Position numbers and translations under genes: made by a program. Below, piece by piece: positions 40,984 through 50,287 of a stretch of 64,000 nucleotides of DNA. Source of the DNA: Nocardia sp. BSTN01 (GTDB taxonomy: Bacteria > Actinomycetota > Actinomycetes > Mycobacteriales > Mycobacteriaceae); NCBI RefSeq assembly GCF_015354405.1, contig NZ_JADKYP010000010.1, positions 102,062-166,061 on the forward strand, given 5' to 3'. Within the stretch, counting starts at the first letter, position 1, and every line of letters starts with the position of its first letter. The notes below the pieces were generated by a model that did no database searches, had not been told where the DNA came from, and saw only the letters and a program-made list of their open reading frames with translations.

Positions 40984-42246
40984 ATGGCTTCTGGAGACAT
41001 CGTCCCGATCGAGCTCGGTCTCACCGACGGCGATCTGGTCACCCTGTGGGCACCGCGCTGGCGAGACGGTGACGACGAGTGGGAGGCATTCCTCGGTCAC
41101 GAGGACGAGCTCTACGGATTCGACTCTCCCGCGGAGCTCGCCGCGTTCATCCGGACCAACGACGACAACGATCTCGTGGACCATCCGTCCTGGAAGGTCG
41201 TCGTCGGTTTGTCCGCCGCCGAACTGGAGCCCCACGAGGAGCACGTCTTCGATCTGGTCGGTGTCCCGGAGCTCGCGGCCGGTGAGCCCGACCCGGAGAC
41301 CATCGCCGAACTGGAAGAGACCCTCGAGATGGTCCGCACCATCGGCGAGGTGTGCGAACTCGAGGTGGTCACCAAGTTCTTCGGCTCGCACCCGGTCCTC
41401 GGCGCACTGCCGGCGGGTGTGACCGCGTTCGTGGGCCGCGACGGCGAACAGCTGTGGGATCAGGTCGGCAACGCGATCGCCAAGGACTGGGACCAGGTCA
41501 TCGACGCCATCGATTCGGTGGTGGCCTCGCCCGAGGTCGATGCCGAAGCGCTGGCCGTGGCCGAGGCGGAACTGCTGGCCGCCGAGGAGAACGTCGTCGA
41601 CGCCGAGGACGCCGCCGACACCGACGACGACGACATCGAACCGGTCGACCTCGACGAGGACGAGGACACCGACGAGGAAGACGACGAGGACGAAGAGGAG
41701 ACCTTCTGGCACGAGGTCGGCATCGACCCCGTCAAGATCGTCACCTCCGAGGGCGAATTCTTCACCCTGCGTTGCTATCTGGACGACGAACCGGTGTTCC
41801 TGGGCGGCAACGGCACCATCACCGTCTTCCCCTCCGAACGCGCGCTGGCCCGCTATCTGGCCGACGATCACGACCACGATCTGGCGCGGGTCAGCACCTA
41901 CGGTGAGGTCCGCACGGCGGCGGTCGACGGATCGCTCGAGGTCGAGGTCACCGAGGAGAACGTCTACGTGCTGCCGGGTCTGGCCGACGATCTGGGGCAG
42001 GGCCCCAAGTCGGTCGACATCGACCAGCTCGATCTGGCGGTCGAATTGTTCACCGACGCAGCCGATTACGTCGGCGACGACTCGGTCGAGCAGGCGCTGG
42101 CGAAGTCGACGCCGCTGGGCTGGTACGTCTCCTATCTGCTGGAGCCGGACCCGACCCGGCTGGCGCCGAGTCCGCCGTTCACCGCCGAGGCCGAGAGCTG
42201 GCGGGCCCTGGAACAGGCCTTCGAGAACCGGCTGGAGAAGGGCTAG
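40984..42246 (+). CDS. Conserved acidic actinobacterial protein (Rv3311-like), unknown function
   Basis: 420 aa, the same length I recall for Rv3311, which also sits between upp and add. Two related halves are visible, each with a WAP/FHLG-type beta-rich segment (about 1-140 and 240-380), joined by an extremely acidic linker (about 190-240: runs of Asp/Glu such as EDEDTDEEDDEDEEE). No enzyme motif, membrane segment or signal peptide. The duplicated fold with an acidic hinge suggests a binding or scaffolding role, but nothing specific can be assigned. Confidence 0.85.
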   Translation: MASGDIVPIELGLTDGDLVTLWAPRWRDGDDEWEAFLGHEDELYGFDSPAELAAFIRTNDDNDLVDHPSWKVVVGLSAAELEPHEEHVFDLVGVPELAAGEPDPETIAELEETLEMVRTIGEVCELEVVTKFFGSHPVLGALPAGVTAFVGRDGEQLWDQVGNAIAKDWDQVIDAIDSVVASPEVDAEALAVAEAELLAAEENVVDAEDAADTDDDDIEPVDLDEDEDTDEEDDEDEEETFWHEVGIDPVKIVTSEGEFFTLRCYLDDEPVFLGGNGTITVFPSERALARYLADDHDHDLARVSTYGEVRTAAVDGSLEVEVTEENVYVLPGLADDLGQGPKSVDIDQLDLAVELFTDAADYVGDDSVEQALAKSTPLGWYVSYLLEPDPTRLAPSPPFTAEAESWRALEQAFENRLEKG

Positions 42247-42265
42247 CCGGCTCCCGAGGCGGTCG

Positions 42266-43360
42266 TCATCCGATGAGGACGGCGTAACCGGGCTTGATCA
42301 CCTCGTCGATGATGCGCAGCCGGTCCGGGAACGGGATGAACGCCGACTTCATGGCGTTGATGGTGAACCGTTCCAGATCGCTCCAGCCGTAGCCGAATGT
42401 TTCGACCAGCTTGAGCATCTCGCGGCTCATGTCGGTATCGCTCATGAGCCGGTTGTCGGTATTGACCGTGACCCGGAACCGCAACCGGGCCAGCAGGTCG
42501 AACGGATGCTTGTCCAGAGCCGGTACCGCACCGGTCTGCACATTCGACGAGGGGCACAACTCGAGCGGAATCCTTTTGTCACGTACATAATTGGCCACCA
42601 GCCCGAGGGTGGGTTCGGCGCCGTCGCTGTCGAAGATGTCGTCGGTGATCCGCACCCCGTGTCCGAGCCGATCGCAGCCGCAGAACGCCAGCGCCTCGTG
42701 GATCGACGGCAGTCCGAACGCCTCCCCCGCGTGAATGGTGAACTGCGCGCAGTTGGCCCGCATGTATTCGAAGGCGTCCAGATGCCGCGAGGGCGGATAG
42801 CCCGCCTCGGCTCCCGCGATATCGAATCCGCCGACGCCGCGGTCTCGGAAGCGCACCGTCAGTTCGGCGATCTCACGGGAGCGCGCGGCGTGACGCATGG
42901 CGGTCAGCAGGCAGGTCACCCGGATGGGAGTGCCGGCTTCGGCGGCCAGCCGCTCCCCTTCGCGGAACCCGGCCAGGGTGTGCTCGACGACCTCGTCGAG
43001 GGTGAGGTCGCGTTCGAGATGCTGTTCGGGCGCGAAGCGGACCTCGGCGTACACCACGCCGTCGGCCGCCAGGTCCAGCGCGCATTCGCGGGCCACTCGT
43101 CGCAGGCCCTCCGGCGTCTGCATCACCGCCACCGTGTGGGCGAAGGTCTCGAGATAGCGCTCGAGCGATCCGCTGTCGGCCGCCTCGCGGAACCAGTGCG
43201 CCAGCGCCTCCGCGTCGGTGGCGGGGAGCTGGTCGTATCCGCAATCCTCGGCCAGTTCGAGCACGGTCGCGGGACGCAGGCCACCGTCGAGATGGTCGTG
43301 CAGCACGGCCTTGGGGGCCTGGCGGATCGAGGCGAGAGTCAAAGGCATCGGTCCAGTCAT
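42266..43360 (-). CDS. add: Adenosine deaminase
   Basis: 364 aa. Zinc-binding [10 protein letters not shown] replaces the usual HxH motif near residue 20, the catalytic HAGE lies near 210, then GHG and the later C-terminal Asp region NTDNRLMSD. It converts (deoxy)adenosine to (deoxy)inosine, which DeoD then cleaves. ATG 43360 is supported by TAGCGT 6 nt upstream; an in-frame ATG 12 nt further on is less likely. Confidence 0.95.
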   Translation of the reverse strand: MTGPMPLTLASIRQAPKAVLHDHLDGGLRPATVLELAEDCGYDQLPATDAEALAHWFREAADSGSLERYLETFAHTVAVMQTPEGLRRVARECALDLAADGVVYAEVRFAPEQHLERDLTLDEVVEHTLAGFREGERLAAEAGTPIRVTCLLTAMRHAARSREIAELTVRFRDRGVGGFDIAGAEAGYPPSRHLDAFEYMRANCAQFTIHAGEAFGLPSIHEALAFCGCDRLGHGVRITDDIFDSDGAEPTLGLVANYVRDKRIPLELCPSSNVQTGAVPALDKHPFDLLARLRFRVTVNTDNRLMSDTDMSREMLKLVETFGYGWSDLERFTINAMKSAFIPFPDRLRIIDEVIKPGYAVLIG

Positions 43361-43366
43361 GTAACG

Positions 43367-43372
43367 ACGCTA
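43367..43372 (-). promoter_or_regulatory. -10 element (TAGCGT) for add, leaderless layout
   Basis: TAGCGT on the minus strand lies 6 nt before ATG 43360. Confidence 0.45.
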
Positions 43373-43470
43373 TCCGCATTCGCGGGCCCGCGCAGGCAAC
43401 TTGCCCCGGTGTGCATCTACCCGCCGGGCTGTCGTTGCCCGATGGTCGCCCGCGTGTAGCCGGGCCCGGC

Positions 43471-43974
43471 TCAGTACTTCGCCATCAGATACGCGCCCAT
43501 GACGATCAACGCACAGCCCGCCAGTCGTTGCGCGCTGACCGGCCGGCGCGGGAAACCCATGACACCGAAATGGTCCATAACCGCCGCGAGCAGCATCTGA
43601 CCGGCGATGATCAGGGCATTGAACGTGCTCACTCCCACGCTGGAGGCCACGGTGATCATCGCGAAGATGGCGGCGCCGCCGGTGAGCCCACCGAAGGGAG
43701 CCCATCGTGGCATCGCCTTCAGATCCGCTCGGGACGGCCACGGCTGACGCGGCGAAATCGCGAGTGTCACAGCGAATATCGCGCCCACACCGGCGAGCGC
43801 CACCGCATACGAGATCACCCCGCACAGAAAGACGTTGTGCAGGGCGAGTTTCAGCGAGTTCTGGCATCCGGCCTCGACCGAGCGCAGGGCGCCGCCGACG
43901 AGCATCAGCACGAAGACGAGAATCATCGCTCCGCGGCCGAGCGTCGCAGGCCGGACTGTGGTGCGAGCGGTCAT
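43471..43974 (-). CDS. YdcZ/DUF606-type half-size DMT transporter, second subunit
   Basis: 167 aa with five hydrophobic helices (about 15-37, 52-75, 92-112, 118-140, 147-165). GGALRSVEAGCQNSLKLAL and the central WAPFGGLTGG are characteristic of the DUF606 branch of the drug/metabolite transporter superfamily. Its neighbour encodes a homologous protein of similar size with a 4-bp overlap, so the two probably form a heterodimer. Substrate unknown. The GC-rich palindrome at its stop (43458-43471) may help end transcription. Confidence 0.8.
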   Translation of the reverse strand: MTARTTVRPATLGRGAMILVFVLMLVGGALRSVEAGCQNSLKLALHNVFLCGVISYAVALAGVGAIFAVTLAISPRQPWPSRADLKAMPRWAPFGGLTGGAAIFAMITVASSVGVSTFNALIIAGQMLLAAVMDHFGVMGFPRRPVSAQRLAGCALIVMGAYLMAKY

Positions 43975-44495
43975 CGCGCCGCCTCCCCGCCCGGCACGAA
44001 CGCGGGTGGCCGGGGCGCGGCCTCCTGAGAATCGCTCGCCATGAGATACACGGCCACGGTGATCAGCGCGGCCGCCAGCAGCCGGGGCGGGGTCGCGTGC
44101 CGTTCGGCGAAACCCATCGCGCCGAGGTCGTCCATCACCAGCGCGACCAACATTTCGGCCACGATGACGACGGCGTTGAAGGTGGCGACACCGACATATC
44201 TGGCCACGGTGATCATGCCGAGCACCGCGACACCGCCGATCAGCCCGCCGAACGGCGCCCACCAGGGCATTCGTTCCACGTCGGCCCATGTCGGCCACGG
44301 CGAGTGCGAGACCACGGTCGAGATCACGAGGAAAATCGAGAATCCGGCCAGCGCGACGGCGTAGGAGACCACCGCGCACAACCACATGTTCTTCAGATGG
44401 AATTTCTGCGTGTTCTGGCAGCCGACCTCGACGGACCGTAATCCGCCGGCGGCCAGGATGAACACGAAGATGAGTCCGAGAGCGACAGCACCCAC
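43971..44495 (-). CDS. YdcZ/DUF606-type half-size DMT transporter, first subunit
   Basis: 174 aa from GTG 44495, chosen because GAAGGA stands 9 nt upstream; GTG 44501 and TTG 44519 are in-frame alternatives. Five helices and the motifs GGLRSVEVGCQNTQKFHL and WAPFGGLIGG match the downstream paralogue. The stop overlaps the next start (ATGA), implying coupled synthesis in equal amounts. Location among add, deoA and cdd makes a nucleoside or base a possible substrate, but this is only context. Confidence 0.78.
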   Translation of the reverse strand: MGAVALGLIFVFILAAGGLRSVEVGCQNTQKFHLKNMWLCAVVSYAVALAGFSIFLVISTVVSHSPWPTWADVERMPWWAPFGGLIGGVAVLGMITVARYVGVATFNAVVIVAEMLVALVMDDLGAMGFAERHATPPRLLAAALITVAVYLMASDSQEAAPRPPAFVPGGEAAR

Positions 44496-44642
44496 GAGCA
44501 CACGTCCTTCGCTAGGCAATCGAATGCCGCCGCACGCGGGCGGTGCTTACCAGCCGGATTTTGCGGTCGTGCGAGCACAGAATAGCAACCCAGACGACGT
44601 GCCGTTAGTTATTGGCACAATAGACAGGTCAGCTGATATTGC

Positions 44643-45929
44643 TCAGAGCCCGATCCGGCCGAGGATCAATGGATGCGCGGTCGGCGGGACCGGCCCGATG
44701 TCGTATCCCGCCCGCAGTTGCGCGATCGCCGCGGGTACGGCCGCTTCGGAATCGGTGTGCAGCGTGAACAGCGGCTTCCCGGCCGTCACCGAATCGCCCG
44801 GCTTGCAGTGCATTTCGATGCCCGCGCCGAACTGGACGGGATCGCCCTGACGCGCGCGTCCGGCACCGAGCCGCCAGGCGGCGAGGCCGACCGCCATCGC
44901 ATCCAGCCGAGTCACAATGCCCGACTCCTGCGCCACCAGGGTTTCGGAGTGCCGGGCCCGCGGCAGCGCCGCGCCGGGATCACCGCCCTGCGCCGCGATC
45001 ATCGCCCGCCAGCGATCCATCGCGCGGCCGTCGGCCAGCGCATCGGCGGGATCGATATCGTGAATTCCGGCCTGCGCCACCATTTCTCGCGCCAGCGCCA
45101 CCGTCAGCTCCACGACATCCGCGGGGCCACCGCCGGCCAGCACCTCCACCGCTTCGGCGACCTCGAGCGCATTGCCCGCCGTACGCCCGAGCGGAGTGTC
45201 CATCGCCGTCAGCAACGCGACCGTCCGCACCCCGGCGTCGGTCCCCAATTCGACCATGGCCGTGGCCAATTCGGTGGCGTCACGGAAGTTCTTCATGAAC
45301 GCGCCGCCGCCGACCTTCACATCCAGGACGAGAGCGCCGGTCCCCTCGGCGATCTTCTTGCTCATGATCGAACTGGCGATCAGCGGAACCGATTCCACGG
45401 TGCCGGTGACATCGCGCAGCGCGTACAGGCGCTTGTCGGCAGGCGCCAGATCCGCTCCCGCCGCACAGATCACCGCGCCGATTTCCGGATCGGTGAGGAT
45501 CGAGCGCATCCGCGCCGGGTCCAGATCGGCCCGCCAGCCCGGAATCGACTCCAATTTGTCCAGGGTTCCGCCGGTGTGGCCCAGGCCGCGGCCCGACAGC
45601 TGCGGGACCGCCGCCCCACAGGCGGCCACGAGCGGCGCCAGCGGCAGGGTGATCTTGTCGCCGACACCGCCCGTGGAGTGTTTGTCGACGGTCGGCCGGG
45701 GCAGGTCGGTGAAGTCCATCCGCCGGCCGGAGGCGATCATCGCGGCGGTCCATCGGTCGAGTTCGCGCCGCGTCATACCGCGCAGCACGATCGCCATCGC
45801 CAGGGCCGACATCTGTTCGTCGGCGACCTCGCCACGGGTGAATGCGTCGACCACCCAGTCGATCTGCTCGTCGTCGAGTTCCGCACCGTCGCGCTTGGCC
45901 GCGATCACCGACACCGCCGTATGGGTCAT
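44643..45929 (-). CDS. deoA: Thymidine phosphorylase
   Basis: 428 aa pyrimidine nucleoside phosphorylase. VDKHSTGGVGDKITLPLAP is the family signature; SGRGLGHTGGTLDKLES and the C-terminal swivelling domain follow. It cleaves (deoxy)thymidine/uridine to base and sugar 1-phosphate. cdd lies 44 bp upstream on the same strand, so cytidine deaminated by Cdd can pass straight on. Confidence 0.95.
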   Translation of the reverse strand: MTHTAVSVIAAKRDGAELDDEQIDWVVDAFTRGEVADEQMSALAMAIVLRGMTRRELDRWTAAMIASGRRMDFTDLPRPTVDKHSTGGVGDKITLPLAPLVAACGAAVPQLSGRGLGHTGGTLDKLESIPGWRADLDPARMRSILTDPEIGAVICAAGADLAPADKRLYALRDVTGTVESVPLIASSIMSKKIAEGTGALVLDVKVGGGAFMKNFRDATELATAMVELGTDAGVRTVALLTAMDTPLGRTAGNALEVAEAVEVLAGGGPADVVELTVALAREMVAQAGIHDIDPADALADGRAMDRWRAMIAAQGGDPGAALPRARHSETLVAQESGIVTRLDAMAVGLAAWRLGAGRARQGDPVQFGAGIEMHCKPGDSVTAGKPLFTLHTDSEAAVPAAIAQLRAGYDIGPVPPTAHPLILGRIGL

Positions 45930-45973
45930 GGCGAAAAGCCTTCCAGATCCCGTTGGGGGTGCGGAAATTCACA

Positions 45974-46375
45974 TCACGTCCGGCCGGCGGCCAGATCGTC
46001 CGGCCCGAAGGCGTCCGGCAGCAACCTCGCCAGCGGAACCGGGCCGTCGCGATGATCGACGAGCAGGTCCGGTCCGCCGTGCTCGTAGAGCACCTGCCGG
46101 CACCGTCCGCAGGGCATCAGGATTTCCCCGTGCGAATCACAGACCGCGATCGCCAGCAAACGGCCACCGCCGGAAGAACAGAAGTTACCGACGAGTACAG
46201 TTTCGGCGCAGACGCCGAGGCCGTATGAGACATTTTCCACATTGCAACCGCTCACAATGGAACCGCCGGCCGTGAGAGCGGCGGCGCCGACCGGAAAGCC
46301 GGAGTACGGTGCATACGCATTACGCATTACTCGAAATGCGTTGTGACGCAGGGAATCCCAATCAATTTCCGGCAT
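45974..46375 (-). CDS. cdd: Cytidine deaminase
   Basis: 133 aa from ATG 46375 with GGAGG upstream. Zinc-site motifs are CAETV (catalytic Glu) and PCGRCRQVL, and NAYAPYSGFPVGAA is the N-terminal substrate loop. Tetrameric family; it makes (deoxy)uridine from (deoxy)cytidine. First gene of a cdd-deoA unit. An IdeR/DtxR-like box lies 66-84 bp upstream. Confidence 0.95.
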   Translation of the reverse strand: MPEIDWDSLRHNAFRVMRNAYAPYSGFPVGAAALTAGGSIVSGCNVENVSYGLGVCAETVLVGNFCSSGGGRLLAIAVCDSHGEILMPCGRCRQVLYEHGGPDLLVDHRDGPVPLARLLPDAFGPDDLAAGRT

Positions 46376-46704
46376 ATCGGACCTCCGCTCGAATGGTTGA
46401 TATGACAGCGTAGAAATGGCATCGCGACGCTGTCGAACATTCAGGCAAGGCAAACCTAACTCCCCGCTTGGAGGCTCAACGCACGGCACGCCGAATTAGT
46501 TCCGCGAATCGCCGGGGATTAGAGTTCTCCACAGATCGGTCCAGGTTTGGCAACGCACCGCCGGCCACCGCCTCCGGATGTCAGCGCCCGAGATGAGCTG
46601 GTGTTTCTCCAGATTCACATGCTCGGCGTATGCCGAAGCTGCGACCGGATCCGACTGCCGGCTCGCCGGCGTGTCCATCAACGACGTTGGAGGCACCGCA
46701 CTCT
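46376..46704. other. Divergent cdd/sdhC control region, no gene seen
   Basis: These 329 bp separate two divergent operons. They contain the IdeR/DtxR-like box at 46441-46459. The stretch at about 46495-46560 is richer in A/T and could hold the sdhC promoter, but no confident -35/-10 pair was found. The sdhC leader ends with TTGGAGG about 12 nt before its start. No coding frame is credible. Confidence 0.45.
46441..46459. promoter_or_regulatory. IdeR/DtxR-like iron box between cdd and sdhC
   Basis: TCAGGCAAGGCAAACCTAA matches the IdeR/DtxR consensus TTAGGTTAGGCTAACCTAA at 15 of 19 positions, or 17 of 19 when A/T swaps at the variable W positions are allowed. The right half (CAAACCTAA) is nearly ideal. 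It lies 66 bp upstream of cdd and 245 bp upstream of sdhC. Which promoter it controls cannot be read from the sequence. Confidence 0.5.
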
Positions 46705-47106
46705 ATGACGACCACACTGGAAGCTCCGGCCCAGCCGAAGCGGAAGACCCTGTACCGCGGCGACCCGGGTATGTGGTCCTGGGCGATGCACCGGATCACC
46801 GGTGTCACGATCTTCTTCTTCCTGTTCGTCCACGTACTCGACACCGCTCTGGTGCGGGTCAGCCCGGACACCTACAACCGGGCCATCGAGACCTACAAGA
46901 ACCCGGTCGTGGCCCTCATGGAGATGGGCCTGGTCGTCTGCGTGCTGTTCCACGCGCTCAACGGCGTCCGCGTCATCCTGATCGACTTCTGGTCCAAGGG
47001 CCCCAAGTACCAGCGCCTGATGCTGTGGATCGTGCTCACCATCTGGGTTCTGGTCTCCGCCGCCGGCGTCGGCCGCCAGTTCTTCTACCTGCTGACGGAG
47101 CACTGA
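46705..47106 (+). CDS. sdhC: Succinate dehydrogenase cytochrome b556 subunit SdhC
   Basis: 133 aa with three transmembrane helices (about 31-53, 66-88, 104-126). HRITGVTIFFFLFVHVLDTA contains the conserved His of the haem/quinone region. ATG 46705 is preceded by GGAGG. With SdhD it anchors the catalytic SdhAB part to the membrane and reduces quinone. First gene of sdhCDAB. Confidence 0.93.
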   Translation: MTTTLEAPAQPKRKTLYRGDPGMWSWAMHRITGVTIFFFLFVHVLDTALVRVSPDTYNRAIETYKNPVVALMEMGLVVCVLFHALNGVRVILIDFWSKGPKYQRLMLWIVLTIWVLVSAAGVGRQFFYLLTEH

Positions 47107-47107
47107 T

Positions 47108-47539
47108 ATGACCGCACCTGTTCTCGGCAAGTCCTACGACCGGCCCGCCAGCCTCGACTCGCCGCGCACCCCGCGCCGTTCCTCCGGCAACAACTTCGAG
47201 AAGTACGCGTGGCTGTTCATGCGCTTCTCCGGCCTGCTGCTGATCGTGCTGGTGTTCGGCCACATGACGATCATGCTGATGCTCGACGGCGGCGTGAAGC
47301 GGCTGAACTTCGGCTTCGTGGCCGGCCGCTGGGCCAGCCCGTTCTGGCAGTGCTGGGATCTGGCCATGCTGTGGCTGGCGCAGCTGCACGGCGGCAACGG
47401 CCTGCGCACGGTCATCGACGACTACTCCCGCAAGGACTCCACCCGCTTCTGGCTGAAGACCCTGCTGGCCGTCGCCATGATTCTGATCATGGGCGTGGGC
47501 ACCTACGTCATCTTCACCTTCGACCCCAACATCAGTTAG
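47108..47539 (+). CDS. sdhD: Succinate dehydrogenase membrane anchor subunit SdhD
   Basis: 143 aa, one base after sdhC. Three hydrophobic helices (about 33-55, 75-97, 112-137), with FGHMTIML supplying a conserved His likely to bind haem. The N-terminal about 30 residues are basic and cytosolic. Confidence 0.92.
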   Translation: MTAPVLGKSYDRPASLDSPRTPRRSSGNNFEKYAWLFMRFSGLLLIVLVFGHMTIMLMLDGGVKRLNFGFVAGRWASPFWQCWDLAMLWLAQLHGGNGLRTVIDDYSRKDSTRFWLKTLLAVAMILIMGVGTYVIFTFDPNIS

Positions 47540-47552
47540 GAACGCCTCCGCG

Positions 47553-49337
47553 ATGAGTGAGACTCGACCGGTTCAGGAGCACCGCTACGACGTGGTCATC
47601 GTCGGTGCCGGCGGCGCGGGGATGCGTGCGGCGATCGAGGCCGGCCCCCGGGCCCGCACCGCCGTGCTGACCAAGCTGTACCCGACCCGCAGCCACACCG
47701 GCGCGGCCCAGGGCGGTATGTGCGCCGCGCTGGCCAACGTCGAAGAAGACAACTGGGAATGGCACACCTTCGACACCGTCAAGGGTGGTGACTACCTGGT
47801 CGACCAGGACGCCGCGGAGATCATGGCCAAGGAGGCCATCGACGCGGTGCTGGACCTGGAGAAGATGGGCCTGCCGTTCAACCGGACGCCCGAGGGCAAG
47901 ATCGACCAGCGTCGCTTCGGCGGTCACACCCGCGATCACGGCAAGGCGCCCGTGCGCCGCGCCTGCTACGCCGCCGACCGCACCGGCCACATGATCCTGC
48001 AGACGCTCTACCAGAACTGCGTCAAGCACGACGTGGAGTTCTACAACGAGTTCTACGTGCTCGACCTGGTGATGACCGAGACCGACCGCGGTTCGGTCGC
48101 CACCGGTGTGGTCGCCTACGAGCTGGCCACCGGTGAGATCCACGTCTTCCACGCCAAGGCGATCATCTTCGCCACCGGCGGTTCCGGCCGGATGTACAAG
48201 ACCACCTCCAACGCGCACACGCTGACCGGTGACGGTATGGCGATCGTGTTCCGCAAGGGACTGCCGCTGGAGGACATGGAGTTCCACCAGTTCCATCCGA
48301 CGGGCCTGGCCGGTCTGGGCATCCTGATCTCCGAGGCCGTCCGCGGTGAGGGCGGCATCCTGCGCAACGCCTCCGGTGAGCGCTTCATGGAGCGCTACGC
48401 CCCCACCATCAAGGACCTCGCGCCCCGCGACATCGTGGCCCGGTCGATGGTCAAGGAGGTCCTCGAGGGTCGCGGTGGCGGCCCGAACAAGGACTACGTC
48501 TTCATCGACGTGACCCACCTCGGCGAGGACGTGCTCGAGGAGAAGCTGCCCGACATCACCGAGTTCTCCCGCACCTACCTGGGTGTGGACCCGGTGAAGG
48601 AGCCGGTGCCGGTCATGCCGACCTGTCACTACGTGATGGGTGGCATCCCGACCCGTATCCGCGGTGAGGTGCTGCGCAACAACACCGACGTGGTCCCCGG
48701 CCTGTACGCCGCCGGTGAGTGCGCCTGCGTGTCGGTGCACGGCTCGAACCGCCTGGGCACCAACTCGCTGCTGGACATCAACGTGTTCGGCCGCCGCTCG
48801 GGTATCGCCGCCGCCGAATACGCCGCCCGCACCGAATTCGTCGAGCTGCCGGAGAACCCGGCGCAGATGGTGCAGGACTGGCTGGCGCTGCTGTTGAGCG
48901 ACCACGGCAACGAGCGGGTCGCCGACATCCGGACCGACCTGCAGGTCACCATGGACGCCAACGCCGCGGTGTTCCGCACCGAGGAGACCCTCAAGACGGC
49001 GCTGACCGACATCCACGCGCTCAAGGAGCGCTACCAGCACATCACCGTGCAGGACAAGGGCAAGCGCTACAACAGCGACCTGCTCGAGGCCGTCGAACTC
49101 GGCTTCCTGCTGGAGCTGGCCGAGGTCACCGTCGTGGGCGCGCTCAATCGCAAGGAATCGCGCGGCGGCCACGCCCGCGAGGACTACCCCGACCGCGACG
49201 ACGTCAACTTCATGCGCCACACCATGGCGTACAAGCAGGTCGAGCCCGGTAAGCCGGCGGAGCTGATCGCCGACATCCAGCTCGACTTCAAGCCGGTCGT
49301 GCAGACCCGTTACGAGCCGATGGAGCGTAAGTACTGA
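47553..49337 (+). CDS. sdhA: Succinate dehydrogenase flavoprotein subunit SdhA
   Basis: 594 aa. FAD-binding DVVIVGAGGAGMRAAIEA, the covalent FAD His in TRSHTGAAQGGM, and the active-site HPTG loop (QFHPTGLAG) with downstream Arg residues (GGIPTRIRGEV). It oxidises succinate to fumarate in the TCA cycle. Its stop overlaps the sdhB start by one base. Confidence 0.97.
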   Translation: MSETRPVQEHRYDVVIVGAGGAGMRAAIEAGPRARTAVLTKLYPTRSHTGAAQGGMCAALANVEEDNWEWHTFDTVKGGDYLVDQDAAEIMAKEAIDAVLDLEKMGLPFNRTPEGKIDQRRFGGHTRDHGKAPVRRACYAADRTGHMILQTLYQNCVKHDVEFYNEFYVLDLVMTETDRGSVATGVVAYELATGEIHVFHAKAIIFATGGSGRMYKTTSNAHTLTGDGMAIVFRKGLPLEDMEFHQFHPTGLAGLGILISEAVRGEGGILRNASGERFMERYAPTIKDLAPRDIVARSMVKEVLEGRGGGPNKDYVFIDVTHLGEDVLEEKLPDITEFSRTYLGVDPVKEPVPVMPTCHYVMGGIPTRIRGEVLRNNTDVVPGLYAAGECACVSVHGSNRLGTNSLLDINVFGRRSGIAAAEYAARTEFVELPENPAQMVQDWLALLLSDHGNERVADIRTDLQVTMDANAAVFRTEETLKTALTDIHALKERYQHITVQDKGKRYNSDLLEAVELGFLLELAEVTVVGALNRKESRGGHAREDYPDRDDVNFMRHTMAYKQVEPGKPAELIADIQLDFKPVVQTRYEPMERKY

Positions 49338-50113
49338 TGACTGCTGTAGCCGAAGCCCCGGCCGGGCAGAAGCCGGCCCCCGTGCCCGACGGGTCGACCA
49401 TGGTGACGGTCAAGGTCGCCCGGTTCAACCCGGAGGACGACAAGGGCGCGCACTGGGATTCGTTCCAGGTGCCGGTCCTGCCGACCGACCGCTTCCTGAA
49501 CGTGCTCATCTACATCAAGTCCTACCTGGACGGCACGCTCACCTTCCGGCGCTCCTGCGCCCACGGTGTCTGTGGTTCGGACGCCATGCGCATCAACGGT
49601 GTGAACCGGCTGGCGTGCAAGGTGCTGATGCGCGACATGCTGCCCAAGAACGGCAAGGAGCTCACCGTCACCGTCGAGCCGATCCGCGGCCTGCCCGTGG
49701 AGAAGGACCTCGTGGTGAACATGGAGCCGTTCTTCGACGCGTTCCGCGCGGTGAAGCCGTACCTGATCACCTCGGGTAACGCGCCGACCCGTGAGCGCAT
49801 CCAGTCCCAGACCGACCGGCACCGCTTCGATGACACCACCAAGTGCATCCTGTGCGCCTGCTGCACCACCTCCTGCCCCGTGTACTGGAGCGACGGCAGC
49901 TACTTCGGCCCGGCCGCGATCGTGAACGCCCACCGCTTCATCTTCGACAGCCGCGACGAGGGCGCCCGCGAGCGTCTCGACATCCTCAACGACGTCGAAG
50001 GCGTCTGGCGCTGCCGCACCACCTTCAACTGCACCGACGCCTGCCCCCGCGGCATCGAGGTCACCAAGGCCATCCAGGAGGTCAAGCGCGCCCTCCTGTT
50101 CGCCCGGCCCTGA
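49337..50113 (+). CDS. sdhB: Succinate dehydrogenase iron-sulfur subunit SdhB
   Basis: 258 aa. Three cluster motifs are present: CAHGVCGSDAMRINGVNRLAC for [2Fe-2S], CILCACCTTSCPVY for [4Fe-4S] and CRTTFNCTDACPRGI for [3Fe-4S]. It passes electrons from SdhA to quinone. A strong terminator begins 29 nt after the stop, closing the operon. Confidence 0.97.
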   Translation: MTAVAEAPAGQKPAPVPDGSTMVTVKVARFNPEDDKGAHWDSFQVPVLPTDRFLNVLIYIKSYLDGTLTFRRSCAHGVCGSDAMRINGVNRLACKVLMRDMLPKNGKELTVTVEPIRGLPVEKDLVVNMEPFFDAFRAVKPYLITSGNAPTRERIQSQTDRHRFDDTTKCILCACCTTSCPVYWSDGSYFGPAAIVNAHRFIFDSRDEGARERLDILNDVEGVWRCRTTFNCTDACPRGIEVTKAIQEVKRALLFARP

Positions 50114-50141
50114 GGTAGCAGCCTCGCAGAGTCGAAAAACG

Positions 50142-50177
50142 AAGGCCGCCCGTATCTTTCGACGCGGGCGGCCTTTT
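50142..50177 (+). terminator. Intrinsic terminator of the sdh operon
   Basis: AAGGCCGCCCG and CGGGCGGCCTT form an 11-bp stem with a 12-nt loop, followed by TTTT. It has an A-run on the other side and may work in both directions. Confidence 0.85.
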
Positions 50178-50238
50178 CGTATGCGGCGCCGGGCCGCCGG
50201 CGCACGCGGGCACCCATCGACATGGCCGGTGGCGCCGA

Positions 50239-50270
50239 ATAACGGTCGCATCACCAGTATTGCTCGTTAT
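50239..50270. promoter_or_regulatory. Inverted repeat upstream of vapBC (possible autoregulatory operator)
   Basis: ATAACG at 50239-50244 and CGTTAT at 50265-50270 are perfect complements, 20 nt apart, ending 17 nt before the vapB start. VapBC complexes normally bind such repeats. Confidence 0.4.
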
Positions 50271-50287
50271 AAGGGGGCGGACATACC

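Noticed and set aside
47532-49220. 562-aa minus-strand open frame opposite sdhA
   Set aside because: Antisense shadow of sdhA with a Val/His/Gly-rich translation and no recognisable domain.
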